This document shows positions 1 through 12,700 of a stretch of DNA of 37,308 bases, in pieces (the first letter of the stretch is position 1; every line of letters starts with the position of its first letter). Made by a program: the position numbers and the translations under genes. Location: assembly GCA_002749535.1 (NCBI GenBank), contig MZZL01000052.1:14017-51324 (forward strand), in the 5' to 3' direction. The notes under the pieces were generated by a model. The model had not been told where the DNA came from, made no database searches, and was given only the letters and a program-made list of their open reading frames with translations. The DNA is from Apophysomyces variabilis. Taxonomy: Eukaryota > Mucoromycota > Mucoromycetes > Mucorales > Mucoraceae.

Positions 1-879
1 TTTTTTTTTTTTTTTTACAACTGTTTAATTTATCTTTCAGCCTTTCAAATGATAAATTACATGTCCCATTGACGGCGTCCCTGCCAATGTTAAGTATGGT
101 TATATAGTGCATAACTGTCAAGTTTTCTTTGTTTCTCTTTGGCAGACCTTCTCAGATGCAAGCCATCCTTATCAGAATGATGGCCAAAGTTGCAACATAA
201 GCATGAAAAACACCTGGCTTTATCCTCCTTCACATGCTAAACATCCCTCTACTTTTTCTTTTTTTGTCAAGTTCCTTTATTAACTCTGCCTTATTACATT
301 GCCTTAATAGATTTCCCTTCTGTAAAAAGAAAGATCCGGCATGCTGCTAATACATGTGTGTGAAAGAGAAAGAGAATAACACCTATACCTGTTGCAAGGT
401 AATTAAAAAAATCGCATGATTCAGCGTTTTAGCATGCTACTATCGTTGCGGAATACATAACTAATTAATCAATAAAGCTGGTTTGATACGATGCCTAATT
501 GACAAGACCGTTTCACTATAATGAACGCACAGGAAATTAAATTAGATCACGATTTTTATGATCTCTGTTATTGCATATGCATTGAATATGAATAATATCA
601 TACTTGTGTCTCTAGTGTTCTTATCATTGCAATGCATTGCTTGCTGAATACTGTCCGATAAAACAATCCATCTTGCTAATCTGTTAGCTTACCTGCCTTT
701 CCTTGAGCATTCCATTCTTCTAGTTTATCTACGTATGGTAGTTATCTTATCTACAACGGCCTTATTAGAATATTTCTGTAATTCTAAGTAAAAGTGCGAG
801 AGCAGAGAACATTGCCAAAGAGGTCAATACAACCCATTCAATGGCACTTTGGCAACCGGGAACAATGACCGTTGTGCTG
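1..879. other. Intergenic, no gene seen; poly-T at the edge
   Basis: The first 16 bases are a T run, mirrored by an A run at the other end of the window, which suggests that both window ends are assembly breaks in homopolymers. The rest is AT-rich with no long open frame, no recognisable protein similarity and no tRNA-like fold that I could see. Confidence 0.5.
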
Positions 880-1238
880 TTAAAGTACCAGATGAATGAG
901 AACCATAGAACTAGTATCTCCCAAGGAGTCAATTACGTTGCTTCCGTAAAATCTTGTTCCAGTTCTCGATAGTAGCTCGAGGTCTGTAGACCATCTGTTC
1001 TCTGGAACTCCATATTGGTCGATCCATCCTAGGACCGTCTGATGTTAATGAAACATACAGACCTATGAACTATAAGAGGAAGATAGATTGACAAATACCT
1101 CACAGAAACTTCTAGATCCTCCCCTAAATAACTTAAACGTTCTTCAAACGCTAATAATGTGGTAAAGTGTCGATCGGCGCAAAACGTACGATAGGCTTGT
1201 AGGATACCAACATGGAACGACGCATGGTATTCGGTCAT
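880..1238 (-). CDS. Possible small two-exon gene, unknown function
   Basis: Exon 1 is 1238-1104 and exon 2 is 1038-880, joined across a 65-nt intron with a GTGAGG donor and a CATCAG acceptor in matching phase. The product would be 97 residues starting at an ATG. The second exon is open for 53 codons and contains a stretch that reads like real protein (GWIDQYGVPENRW). There is no signal peptide or membrane segment, and I do not recognise the family. The start may be internal: an AG directly before the ATG could be a splice acceptor, and another open frame lies upstream at 1505-1275, but the phases do not join with any donor I tried. It could also be the 3' part of a larger gene or a decayed copy. 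Confidence 0.35.
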
Positions 1239-1505
1239 CTGACAATATCCACAACAAGGCAGACTACCACGTTTTTACTTCCTACAGATGGTGCCAAACC
1301 CAGACCGAGGGACGAATCCTTTGACAAAGGAGACAGATAATTCATAAGTAGAATAAGATATTTCTCGATACCAGTATCCTAATCTAGTGCATTTGATCCA
1401 TGCTTTTTGTGTTAATTTTTGAGCAAAGACGATGCTTGTTAAGCAAAAAAGATAACTTTGTCTGGCCTCACAGGAATAACAATTTGGCTCTACGACACTA
1501 TTCAT

Positions 1506-2900
1506 GGGTTTACGTTATAACACATCAATTCACCGATCTGGTTCCTTAGACAGATATGTCACCCTTTGCCCCTTCTAACGTACTAACAAGAAATTACTAG
1601 CACTTCTACAAAGGAAGACCTATGACCACGGGAAAAAAAAGGGTGCTGCAACAGAACAAGAAAACATGAGTGGTGGGAACAAGAAGGAAAGCAAAATAGT
1701 AAAAAAAAAATAGCTCGTTGTGTAGAAAAGTATGCCTTTTGTGTTATTGGTCTATCCTGATCAGTTTACTCCCAGTCAAAGCAAGTTTAAAAAACCTGGC
1801 AAAATACCATCTACGGATAGTGATGTATCCTTCATCCGTGTCTCCCATTCCATCATCACCAGGAACCGTAGAATATTCTAGCCGCGGCATCGGCAATGGA
1901 CAGTAAAGTTTAAATGGACGGAGAGATGTTCATCTATTAGCAACCTCTGATATCTAAACGATATCCTGTTCTTTTCAAAGGTTTGTATATCTGCTTCAAC
2001 AGCAAGAGAGGTAAAGCAAACAAAGTGCGGAGAAACGTAATATGTAGCGATGCTGCAACATGCACCTTCCTGCAACCAAATTGATCATATGGAAGCAAAC
2101 CAGACACTGGGCGTGGGATATATGTTTCAATTTTGTTTCAACAAAAAACCAAGCTTATGATCTAATAGCGTAGATGCAGCAAAGAAGCTTTATGTACTCA
2201 GCTTCACCAGCTGCTGGATCTGCCACCAATTGCACAATAACCGATAAGAGTCATGATTCAAGATTTATAATAGGGTTTGTTTATAGAAAATTTGCCGTAA
2301 AGCTGCGTACATCGACGTTGTCTAGCTACAGATTCTTATTCAAATCAAGGTCCAGCCATGGTGATTCATAAAATTGAATGTATGGACAAATTTAGCTAGT
2401 ATGCTGATCCCATGCGGAAACGACATTGCTCGGTCGCTGTGCAGGAGAGGAAGGGACACCGATAAATCCTGTGATGGGCTGCGGCAGAGGTCATGTATCA
2501 GTGCAGGTAGGAAATTCTTATTGACAATCTGGGTATATCTCCGTTAAGGTCATTGGCTTATAGCCGTTATACAGTGATATGGGAGATCTCACATAGATCT
2601 TATGAAAATTATCCATCGCTAACTAGACTATGCAACGGAAAAACCTTTCTTATTTCACTTGCCATGTTGATTCCACTAAGATTTTTTAGGTTTTCTCAGT
2701 CAGCCTCGAAGAACTAATGCGCACATACTCTGCCGAATTCTTTCAATTTGCATAGCGTTTCGGAAAAGAGATATTCCAGAGCATGTCAAATCCCATGCTA
2801 TAATGCTTGTATACGTATAGATATATGTCTGTGTGCAATACAATCGTTAAAGTGCTGCCTTCGTTGCCTGATACTGCTGCATCTTCCCAAAAAAAGAAAA
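1506..2900. other. Intergenic, nothing recognised
   Basis: There are only short open frames of 62-65 codons on both strands (for example 1718-1906 plus, 1878-2075 minus, 2174-2371 plus). None has a recognisable motif or a convincing splice partner. Confidence 0.5.
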
Positions 2901-3038
2901 AGAGGGCTAATACTCGGAGTTCGAATCTGTCCGTGAGTTGGCTATTCCGGGTTTTCCGGGTTGGAGTCGCTGTCCGGAAAGCGGGAGGATATGAGCCAAC
3001 CGCCCATCTGAAGATGATGTCCCTCCCTTTTCGTAAAG
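2900..3038 (+). promoter_or_regulatory. Promoter and 5' leader of RPS18
   Basis: This is a GC-richer stretch immediately upstream of the RPS18 start codon. It contains a perfect tandem duplication of the 9-mer TTCCGGGTT (2945-2953 and 2954-2962) and a pyrimidine-rich segment (CCCTCCCTTTTC) just before the ATG, as is common near ribosomal-protein transcription starts. No TATA box is obvious. Assigning a factor to the tandem motif would be speculation. Confidence 0.35.
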
Positions 3039-3814
3039 ATGGTGAGTATTTGTGTAGATAAGCGAGAAAATAACCGAGAGAAAACATGAGACGTTAAGAA
3101 AAATAGGAGGAAGGATGGATGATGAGAAATGAAGAATGGAGATGCATCGATAGAAAAAGAAAAAAAAATAGGATATGGGGGAGAAAAAGCGTTCTGCGAT
3201 GCAAAAAAAGCAAAGAGAAAGACCCAAATCATATACAAAGCACATGGTACTCATACGTATTTTTTTTTCTTTTGTCCAGTCGCTCGTTGTTCCTGAGAGG
3301 AATCAGTTTCAGCACATTATCCGTCTCCTCAACACCAACGTTGACGGTAAGAACAAGATCACCATTGCCTTGACTTCCGTCAAGGGTGTTGGTCGTCGTT
3401 TCGCCAACATTGCCTGCAAGAAGGCCGATGTTGACTTGAACAAGAGGTAAGACAATATCCGCTACTTTAAAAAAAAAAAAAGCGAGAATAACTAACATTG
3501 GTTTGCCTGTTGTTATTAGAGCCGGTGAATTGTCCAACGAAGAATTGGAGCGTATTGTAACCATTCTCCAAAACCCTTCCCAGTACAAGATTCCCAACTG
3601 GTTCCTTAACAGACAGAAGGACATCATTGACGGCAAGTACTCCCAGGTCATCTCCAACGGTCTTGACACCAAGATGCGTGAGGATTTGGAACGTTTGAAG
3701 AAGATCCGTGCTCATCGTGGTCTCCGTCACTTCTGGGGTCTTCGCGTCCGTGGTCAACATACCAAGACCACTGGTCGTCGCGGAAGAACCGTCGGTGTCT
3801 CCAAGAAGAAATAG
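3039..3814 (+). CDS. RPS18: 40S ribosomal protein S18 (uS13)
   Basis: Component of the head of the small ribosomal subunit, contacting tRNA and the intersubunit bridge; cytosolic translation. The CDS is 3039-3041 (ATG alone), 3280-3446 and 3520-3814, giving 154 residues against about 152 in animals and fission yeast. The ATG is followed at once by a GTGAGT donor, and the 238-nt first intron ends TTTTGTCCAG. The second intron (73 nt) has a GTAAGA donor, a likely ACTAAC branch site at 3491-3496 and a TTATTAG acceptor. Family hallmarks are readable: [29 protein letters not shown], the [15 protein letters not shown] block and a basic VSKKK end. The N-terminus carries two extra residues (RN) before QFQHI relative to familiar homologues. 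The identification is essentially certain; the isolated start codon is inferred from splice signals. Confidence 0.96.
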
Positions 3815-6228
3815 TAAGTAGATGAAATTTTCTCGGAAAAAATCCAAGCGTTGATTGATCTGCGTACTGATGTTGAACTCTTCATAGAACTCTTCGTTGA
3901 TAGACACTTCCAATTTGTGGGCTTTTTCATTAAAAACGGATGCAATGTTTTCTCTAATTTTTCTTTTTTGGGGGTGATTATGCTGTTTTAACATGTTATG
4001 TTGTTGCCTTTGCTTTGATTTCTATTGTGGGATGTTTTCAAGGCATGACTTGTGATTTGATGCATTGAATGAGAACCTGTAACGACATATGACCCGAAAA
4101 GCTCGCAAGATGACGTTCATCTCAGTTTCCATAATATAGACCAAAAAATACAATGAAGAAGAGATGAGATGGCTGGAAAAGCTTTGCTTTATAACGAGCA
4201 AAGGACCTCAAGGGTCATTTTGATGAGATGACGTGCTGAACGAGTGAAAAGAAAATGATCATGCCGGAAAATTGTTCCTTTACCTTCCTATTGCTTACTA
4301 TTCTTTGACAGATTACAATGACCCATCAGTCGAGGAATTTATCCAACGATTACCACTTGTACTATATTATTATTGTGTATTACAACGAGTCTACTTGAAC
4401 TGAACTACTGTTAACTCCACCAAGGCCAGCGGTCTCCGTTCGCATGCTCTCCTGTTTCACGCAGACAACGAAAGTTCAGCAATGAACACTTCTTGCTCTT
4501 CAACCGAAGCGATAAATAAAGGATCAGTACCACTCGACCCTTGTTGCTTTGGGAGGATTGTCGCGTCGGATCATCTTTGTGTAGCCTTTACTTCCATGTT
4601 TGCCGGCTGAAAACACTTTTTGACCTCCAAAGACGATCTCGTACGTTGCTGGTGTTCGAGTCCAAGGCATATTGCAACGTATTGCTTCACAACCTACCCC
4701 TTATGTATTCGATGGGGACATCTGCTTTAAGCATTTCATAACTCCATAATATTTGACTGGTCTTATCTAATACACCTAAATCAGTTTCTGCTTTATTGAA
4801 GGTGCATGTTGCGCGTATAGGCCAGGGGGGGGGGTTATAGTAGGCAGAATGTTATCGGCGCCACTAGGGCTGGACAATTGCGTTCATACTGAACCGATAA
4901 AATCTTATCTTGTTTCTCATCCAAAAGTAATTTTTCAGGAGAGACAAATCAGTCTAATACACAGAGCGGCTAATACGAAGTTGTGTTTCCCAAATAATGT
5001 CGTCCTAAAGAAGATAAAGACATTGATCTCGTCTGGTATTATTTCTTATCAACAAATGAAAAAAAAAAATACTGGAATTATCACGTTTCCAATTGGAATC
5101 TAGCTCTGTTAACATGCAGGAGAGTTTTCATTGTGCACACCAGAGTTGACATTGATTGCATTTGAACCATGTTTGCCTCCTCGTCCTGCTGCTGCTTGTA
5201 CTCCTCAATTCAATAGGTACCTAAACTGGCAACCTTTTACAAATGGTCCAATATGAAGTATTTCCAAAATGGCCAAGGGAAAACAAAAACGTAAAAAATT
5301 CTTAGTGGAAAGTTTACTCACTCTTATAGCATATGCGTTGAAACAACAAACGTACATGGATACATTGTTCTGTTGAATTGAATGAAGCTTTTACAAGATC
5401 CAATAAAAGATGCATACATACCAAACCTAGAAAGAAACGCCCTTCTTGCAATACATTTCTCTTGAAATAATTATCATGATCATGCATCATTATAACTGTA
5501 ACGAAAATGTTAGCCAGAGCCTTGCTTTTGTATGGATAAACTTGTCTTTGACTCCGTCAGGAGATCCAATCTGGTACCGGTTGCTTTCAGATCTGATTCT
5601 GACCAACCTCTCCTTGTTCAGAAGGAATATTTCTTTTTGATCCGCAACATGCCCCGTGCAATACTGCGTAGTTACGCCACCGATCGCCAGACAAACAAAC
5701 TAAATCCCCTTGCCGACTAACATCCTTCCCGTTTGGGCAAATCTTGGGCTGTTCTCTTTTGAAGGCGTAGGCACATTACTAAAGGTGCATTGGCCCATCT
5801 ATTACTTGTCATTTTTCGTTTTTATCATTACCTAAGAAAGACCTAATAAAATACCAAATCTACAGAGGATCATGACCCATTACGGGTCTGATCTTTTTGC
5901 CTAAATCTAGTTTTGTTCCCTTAGCATTTCTAAATCAAGGCTTTCGTTTCGCTCACGGCTTTGGTGTGATAATCTTTTCCATTATATGCTGTCCTTTTCC
6001 GATGCAATGGTGTGGGTACCTAGAAACCCATTTACTGTGTTTTTCCCATTTGTCTGCGTGTTTCTATTTTTTATTTGCGGACTGGGATTCAAAGTTTTTG
6101 CATGATTCGATGAAAATATTTGCGGTCAGACTACCCTTCTTTGCGTACAGTCGTTTCCATGTTCACTATTTACTGAGATAGTTTATTTCACACCACAGCA
6201 AGACGAGTTTATTTAAAGAAGTGGTTCT
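3815..6228. other. Long AT-rich intergenic region
   Basis: Contains the RPS18 3' untranslated region and then about 2 kb with no gene I can support. The longest frames (4849-5103 plus, 84 codons; 5897-6181 plus, 94 codons) have no start context, splice partner or recognisable motif. A run of nine G lies near 4827. Confidence 0.5.
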
Positions 6229-6560
6229 CTATTTTTTGCATCTAATGAAAAGGCTCTCAGAGTGTCCGATCCATTCTTGACAGTCTGAGTGCTTTACTTT
6301 TCGCGCTGCTTGAACAATACGCTTTTGACAGTTATCGTCAACTCGTAAGGGTTCCTTTCTCATCCCAGCCTTCACTTTGGCCCAAAACTCTTTTATTGGG
6401 TTAAAAAAGGGAGAGTAGAGAGGAAGATAAAGACATTTGTATCCTCTTTTTTTCGATCAACTGCTTAACCTTGACTGGTGTATGGATGGGTGCATTATCC
6501 ATGACAAGATAATAACCGTTCCTTCGGTGGTAATCCAATCTTTTGTGATTGCCTAATAGA
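6229..6560 (-). pseudogene. Tc1/mariner (IS630-type) transposase C-terminal remnant
   Basis: The reverse strand encodes the end of a DDE-superfamily transposase. YYLVMDNAPIHTP carries the second catalytic Asp; after a one-base frameshift in a run of seven T (6447-6453, plus strand) the frame continues CLYLPLYSPFFNPIKEFWAKVK and ends naturally at a TAG at 6229-6231. In the family the third acidic residue is the first Glu of NPIE; here it reads Lys (AAA), consistent with a GAA to AAA change, so the copy is catalytically dead. The 5' half is not clear. A frame at 6836-6615 may be a badly decayed upstream part, possibly separated by an intron ending at the AG near 6561, but the similarity is weak. 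No terminal inverted repeats were found. Confidence 0.85.
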
Positions 6561-8039
6561 CAAAGTTTAAGATACAATAGAAGAAAAGAAGAGTATAACT
6601 ATATGCAGGAACTATTAAAGTGGAATGTAAGGCAATACAATTGAGAAGAACCGGAACTGGGTACCATTGCCCTGACAGCTTCTGATCCCATAACTGACAG
6701 ACACGGATATGATAGCATCAATGACGTATAGAAACGAACGAAGAGGGTTTGTTTCCTCTACAGATGTTCCATTCTGTTCCAGACCTTCTGTCAGACTGAG
6801 TCCATCTTTACTCTTGGGAGAATTGTTGTCATCCATAAGATATCCATCGATTTTTTATCCATGGCTGTGATTTTTGGTCTCAGTAAATCACGTACTATTT
6901 AAAAGCGAAGGGACAACACCTTTTTGGCTCTTTGGCTCTGTTCTCCAAAAACACCCCGGTATGTACTTCGCATTGATCATATGTACAGAATGACTGATGT
7001 CCCTCTTCTGTAACCTTTAGCCTGCATAACCTCTGTCCCGAACCACCTTGGTTGTGTGAGTAAGCTCCCTGCACTCCACTTGGTAAGTGAAAAATAAATC
7101 TTGTCTGTTTATGCACAGTGTTATTCATTATCTTCTGCTTCCAAGTCCTCGCCAGGTGTTGCATCGCTTCAAGTCCTCTGCAGTGCGTTACCTTCCACCG
7201 GCAACTCATAGAAGCCGTGACTCTCTCTCTCGCCGCCCCCACCGACACAGGTGCGGGGCCGGTCCCTACCTTTGGGTAGGATTACCCTTAGGGATAAGTA
7301 AAAAAGATGTCAAGCTATCCTTCCATTTACTAACCATGAACATTCTTTTACGCTGCTCAAATCAATTTTGTGTCCACGGAAGGGACAAGTTCACGTAAGT
7401 AAAATATATTTCCCGCCTAATCCGTTTACTAATGACGCATATTTCTATCTAGAGTAGCGTAAAAAATTGTCCAATAAACAGTATGGTATCAAGGATATAT
7501 TCGTACCACCCAACGAAGTCGTGCACCCTGTGTATGTATAGACATTACCACAAACACAGTGGGTAGCAGCTATCCCTGCAGTTTGGAACTCTTGGCAGAA
7601 AGTAACCAAGTGCTATTATTGTTAAAATAGCTTGCGATATCAAAAAGCTTTGAGTTACATTAACTTTATGTGAGTGTAGTAATTAAAAAGAAAAAAGAAG
7701 AGTGCCTGAATCAACAGTTTATTTTAATGGAACAAAAAGTTCGAGCCGTGGTTCAAGAAATCATTAACAAAAACATTAGTGTATGCTACCATTAAAAAAG
7801 GAAAATAGAAGAAAACGCGAAGATAGTAAGTAATACTTGCCAGAAGCATGCTACCATGGTTATGACAGTAATAATCCAAACAAGAAAAAAGCAGAACGGG
7901 GGAAGGGTTCAGGTAGATACAGAGTTAGAATGGTAATAAGCAAGAAAAGAAAAACAGAAACATTATTAAGAAATTGAGGGAGGAAGGATTTACAAAAATA
8001 GATGTACAAAAGAGAGAAACAAAGAAACAAGAAGGATTT
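6561..8039. other. Intergenic, possible transposon debris
   Basis: Two minus-strand frames (6836-6615 and 7248-6895) and one plus frame (7087-7398) are open but unrecognised. The first may be decayed transposase belonging to the remnant at 6229-6560. The segment from about 7650 to 8039 is the likely 3' flank of the methyltransferase gene. Confidence 0.4.
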
Positions 8040-9523
8040 TTAGTCGCGTTCTGGTTGCTTCTGTGCATAGGCAAAATGCACGTTTTCAAACGTTTTGTAT
8101 TCATCCGCTTCACGCCAGCATGATTCCAATAAGTCATGATACTCGTCTTCCGAAATATTACTTGATAAACATATTTGCGGCCGCAATGCTTGATAATAAG
8201 CTTTCCATGAATGGAGGGTCAACTGCCCGAGCTACAGAAACAAGAGTTATACAGTTAGAAAAAGGGATCCATATCCATCGAACCATAGCCAAGGGACAAT
8301 CAACTTACTTTTCCGGCCCATTGTCCACCAGGACAAGAAATAAAGGTGGATTTTGTATTAGTCAGGTCTTGACGAGCCATCAATCGTTCATTTAATCTCC
8401 GCCCCGCATGGGGATCCAACATACGGGATTGCATCAGATGGATTAATCGATCATTACAGTATCTCGTCATGGGACCTGGCCGGTGTAATTCGCTATCGCC
8501 TTCTACAAGTTCAATCCATCCAGCAGGCTTCAATACACGAACTAGCTCATCAATTAACGATTCCCATTTAGCTTCTTCAATACCAGGAGCTACAAATCTA
8601 TTTACAAACATAAGAAAGAATGAGAAACAGCCCTACTTTGTTTAAAACCGTTTACATTACCGCATGAACACATAATCAAAAGTAGCGTCTTCAAAGGGTA
8701 AGGGTTCCAGTATATCGCATTGATGAAAAGAACAATTGGTAGGTTTGATCTCGCTTGGAAACATCTGCGCTATATCAATACCGACAATATTCGATTTTGG
8801 ATATTCGCCAGCAATCTCCATGGTCCATGATCCTGGGCCACAACCCACATCCAGCACACGGGCTCCTTTTCGCAACATGTCACTGACGGGAGCCAAATAA
8901 TTTCCTTGGATAGCAAATCGAATCATGAAATGCTGCAAATGCAACCGGTCAATTTCATCTTCGTCGCATGGTAAGAGATACACAGAGGGAAAGGGATGAA
9001 ATTTTCGGCCACCCATCCATAATTCGTCCTGTGACGCATCAGGGCCCGCTGATGTTCGCTTTTTGTTGTTATAATTAGTCGATTCCGTACTAGATCGTGG
9101 CTTCATCCCCCCTGTGATCGTGGACGCCACCACAGTGGTTTCTGAAGGGGCTGTGGTGCTAAGGGGGTGCACGGACGTCGGATAGGAAGAAGGGACAGGG
9201 TCGCCTAAGGATATGGTGGTGCTATGTTCGCATAAGGCTATATTTTCACGCGAGAAAGCTCGAAAAGGCATTAGTCTGGCCAACGGTAATTTACGGGAAG
9301 AAACAATCACAGGTGATGGTGTGGACTGTTTTCGTATTTTGATGCGTCCCGAAGACGAAGACGGTGAAATGGTAGGTAAAGGATATTGTCGTTGAAACGG
9401 GTCGCTTTTTTCTTCGAGTGGTGTTCGCCGTTGCTGCTGGGCCCTCAAGGTTTCAAGGATAGGGTCGCATTGACTGACCGTACTGGCACTGCGATGATCA
9501 AGACGTGAATGCTGGTTTCCCAT
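8040..9523 (-). CDS. SAM-dependent methyltransferase, predicted N-myristoylated
   Basis: Three exons: 9523-8661, 8597-8309 and 8231-8040 (introns of 63 and 77 nt, GT-AG, phases matching), giving 447 residues. Residues 1-170 are Ser/Thr/Pro-rich and probably disordered. From about residue 170 there is a class I Rossmann methyltransferase: motif I VLDVGCGPG (223-231), an acidic residue ending the next strand (VGID, about 250), then CDILEPLPFEDATFDYVFMR and, across the intron, a helix-strand pair with ELVRVLKPAGWIELVEGD. The layout matches the large fungal Methyltransf_25-like family; the substrate cannot be read from the sequence. The chosen start gives MGNQHSRL: Gly2 with Ser6 fits the N-myristoyltransferase consensus, suggesting membrane attachment. 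An upstream in-frame start would add a hydrophobic, CT-rich translation, which I take as 5' untranslated leader. Confidence 0.85.
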
Positions 9524-9760
9524 GGCGAACAAGAAAAAGGTATGATACAAATAGAATGAGCGACAGGTGGTGTGCGGAAAGAGAGAAAGAACAAAAGCAA
9601 ACTGTATAAGGGTATAAGTGAAGAGAAACAAAAGAGAGAGAGAAAGAGAGAATGAAGGATCAGTGATGCATGGACTAAAGGAGCGGAAAGGGTTTATCGG
9701 TTGATGTGGTAAAAAGAGTGCGTGCGTGTGATGTATCCTTTGTTTTTTTGTACACACGCG
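9524..9760 (-). promoter_or_regulatory. CT-rich 5' leader of the methyltransferase gene
   Basis: On the gene's strand this is strongly pyrimidine-rich (repeated CTCT and TTTCTC runs, 9570-9660), typical of fungal core promoters and leaders. It stays open in the gene's frame, which makes a false 366-codon extension. Confidence 0.4.
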
Positions 9761-12700
9761 CGCTCTTTTTTGTATGGCTATTTCAAAGATAGAAAGAAGC
9801 TAGAGTCAACACAAGTCGCGACGATATTAAAGCATGCGATTGTGTTACCATGATCGTTCATTATTTTTACATACTAATCCCCCAAAACTAAACTATCTTC
9901 TTCTTGGGCTTTGTATTGCATAGAGTTCCAGTCTTGTTCTTCGTTATGGTTACATATGGGTGATAGAAATGCTTATATCATCGCATAGCAACCCTTCTTA
10001 ACCGAGAGACTATGAAAGAACGGTTCAATCCTCTATATAAAAAACATGTCATAATCGGGCATCCATTGGGGGGACTCAGCCGAAAGCTGTTAATTTCCTT
10101 TTCAAGCAAGCTATCTTTCCATCCTCTTGCGGAGATTGTTACCAGGTACTTTCTCATGCTGTGGCCATCAAATGGACAATTACCTTGTAAGGTAATCATC
10201 GAAACTTTTCATTGTTAAATTGGATAGCTCTGAAACTGTATTGTACTGTCCGTTTTTATCGCCAAAACGTAAGATCTCTCTATATATATCAAATAATGGA
10301 TAAGATTAATAAGCTCTCCAGCAGAGATGTCAAAGAAAGAAAAAAAGACAAGAATTTCGTTCTTTTTCACTTTGTATTACATCCACCACCACCGAACACC
10401 ACTTTACACCTGTTGTCCTAGACCATTACATGGAAAAAAGGAATATCGGACATGAAGACCACAAAAGGAAGAAAAATAAGGAAGGATTCAGCCACAATCC
10501 ATATGACACGGTTAAATTGAACTTAATTGAAACAGGTTGTTGTAATGAAAGCTATAGGGTATTCGGGTGCGTGCAGAACAACTTGTTAAACTTTAGTAGA
10601 CGCGATTACGGAAAGCCTTGTAACAGGTCCAAATATTCGATCCGCGGATTTAGACTTGTTTCTTTTTCGTACTTCTCATTGTCTGTCAATGAATGATATC
10701 TATTGAACGAGAAATCTTATTCCATTACCTGTCCTTGTATATATGTCTTATAGAACATTCCAAGAATAACGGAAATAGAATGTTTCTCCCCGGCAAAAGG
10801 ACAAAAAAATAGTCAGTAATAAGGTTTCCAGTAGCTCAAGAATCCGGACGAAATCTTCGTTTTGTTCCATTTTCCATTTACGTTCTAGTCAGCAGGGGAT
10901 GGTGACTCATCACTATTTATCGAATTTAATGTTTATGCTATTATAGAATAAGCGTTGGCCTTGCATGGAAGAATTAAATTCGTACTAAAAAACAACGCAA
11001 TAGGCGGTATTGGTCAGTTGGCTATACTTTACCTACATAAACCCAGTCTTCTCATGGACGCAACAAACAAAGTGTAATACGAGCACTGCTAATTTTTGTC
11101 TGCGGCCAATCAATGAAATTGTAAACTGCTGCACTGTTACTTAGCGCTGAGAATAATTTTGCGCAACTGCGAGCATTGCTTCCAGAAATTGTAGTAGAGG
11201 ACACATGGAAAACAGAGCGTTTGAAGCACAGAAAGAGCGAAGTATCTATGGATGACAGGGAAGACAAGATTTAAAGTTTGATATTGCAGTAAAAATGGAT
11301 GCCATTTAGAATTGTGCTGTGTTAATCAATACTGCTTTATCTTTTACAGATTTAAAAATCATAGTTTATCAATCAACATCTTCTATAATGCATTGCCACA
11401 AAATATATTAAAATAGTTGTCATTGCCCATGCCAAACTATGTATCTCACAATTGGTGGGACATTAAGTAACTTAGTCATTTCTGTGTCAACCTCCTGGAG
11501 AAATTGTGCACGCCACGAACAAGAACCAGAAGTCAATTTGTGCTCTGAGACAATCACATGTTATATAGGAGTAAAGGGCCTTCACCAGTAGTATACCGTG
11601 GGCTGTTTCCATTGTAATTTGCAAGAAAATAAAAACTTCTACTCCTAAGCATAAATTAATCTGGCCAGCTTTACATTACTTAAAAATTGAGGGGTCCCCG
11701 CATAATGGCTCTTGCCTAAAACGCTAAACCTTAATAAAGCCTGAGCAACAGTTTCACTAAAATAATATACTTATTAAAAAGGTGACTTAGATCTACACGC
11801 ACACGGTTTCTGTGTCAGTCAAAACATGGAATGAATGGTTACGAGGTGTCACATAAAAGGGCAAAAGACGTATAGAGGGGGGAGGGGAATGGTAGGATAG
11901 CAATCAAAATTAACGTCATATGTGGCTGATACATTTAGTTTGGCTGAGCGCAAGATAGTGTGGTAAAAGCTCACTCCACTTTTTGCTTAGCTCTAAAAAA
12001 GAAGAGAAAGAATAAAATCTAAAGGGTAACAAATTCCGAAGGATTCTTTATTCCAGTCACACAAAGTTTGCACTACAGAGAAAGAACTTTGTGTTGCAAT
12101 AAATCATCCATCTATCAATCTGCAACTTAAAAGGAAATAGTTCTTAGGAGATAATGACTGTTGCTACAGTCGGTTGTTACTGGAGTGCTAAAGTAAGGGG
12201 ATATTCTCATGTATAATCTTTCTTTTTCTTTTTCTCTCTCACTGTACCGGACAAGCACGCTTGAAGGAACAAAGAGTTACTTCATATCCTCTCGCTGATA
12301 AAATAAAAGGTGCTGTCCTTATTTTTAGCCTTGCTAGGTAGCACAAAAATAGAAAGGAAAAGATCGTCTATGCACAGTCAATGCAACGGGTTATTCTCAA
12401 AGCTCTTGAATAATCCGCTAATTCCCGAGGAAAACGAGATCGGTTTATCCTTCTCAATATTACAAAATATCATTTTTGTCGAACAGTTGCTCATCTCGTG
12501 CAAAGACCAATAGAAGACTCCTTTTTGTGAAACTTTAACATAGCATATAAACATTATTTAGGAGCAATATGGACAAATCAGCTTATAGCGTTGCATAGTA
12601 ATTTTATGTATTCATGCTAAAATTCGATATCTATTCAAGAAGCTCGTGGGCAGCTCACTAAAGCAGCAAAAAGCTTTGTTTTGTAGAACAAAAACGAAAA

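Noticed and set aside
2919..2927. GTTCGAATC resembling a tRNA B box
   Set aside because: No matching A box at the right distance and no cloverleaf could be folded; it lies in the RPS18 promoter.
3467..3994. 175-codon frame antisense to RPS18
   Set aside because: Shadow of the highly biased coding sequence on the other strand.
4849..5103. 84-codon plus-strand frame
   Set aside because: No recognisable features, splice partner or context; compatible with chance.
7288..7293. TTAGGG, possible telomere repeat
   Set aside because: Only one copy, inside unique sequence.
9524..9757. In-frame upstream extension of the methyltransferase with a hydrophobic, membrane-like N-terminus
   Set aside because: The hydrophobicity comes from a CT-rich leader (Leu, Ser and Phe codons); the MGNQHSRL start is better and the tract looks like a fungal promoter/leader.
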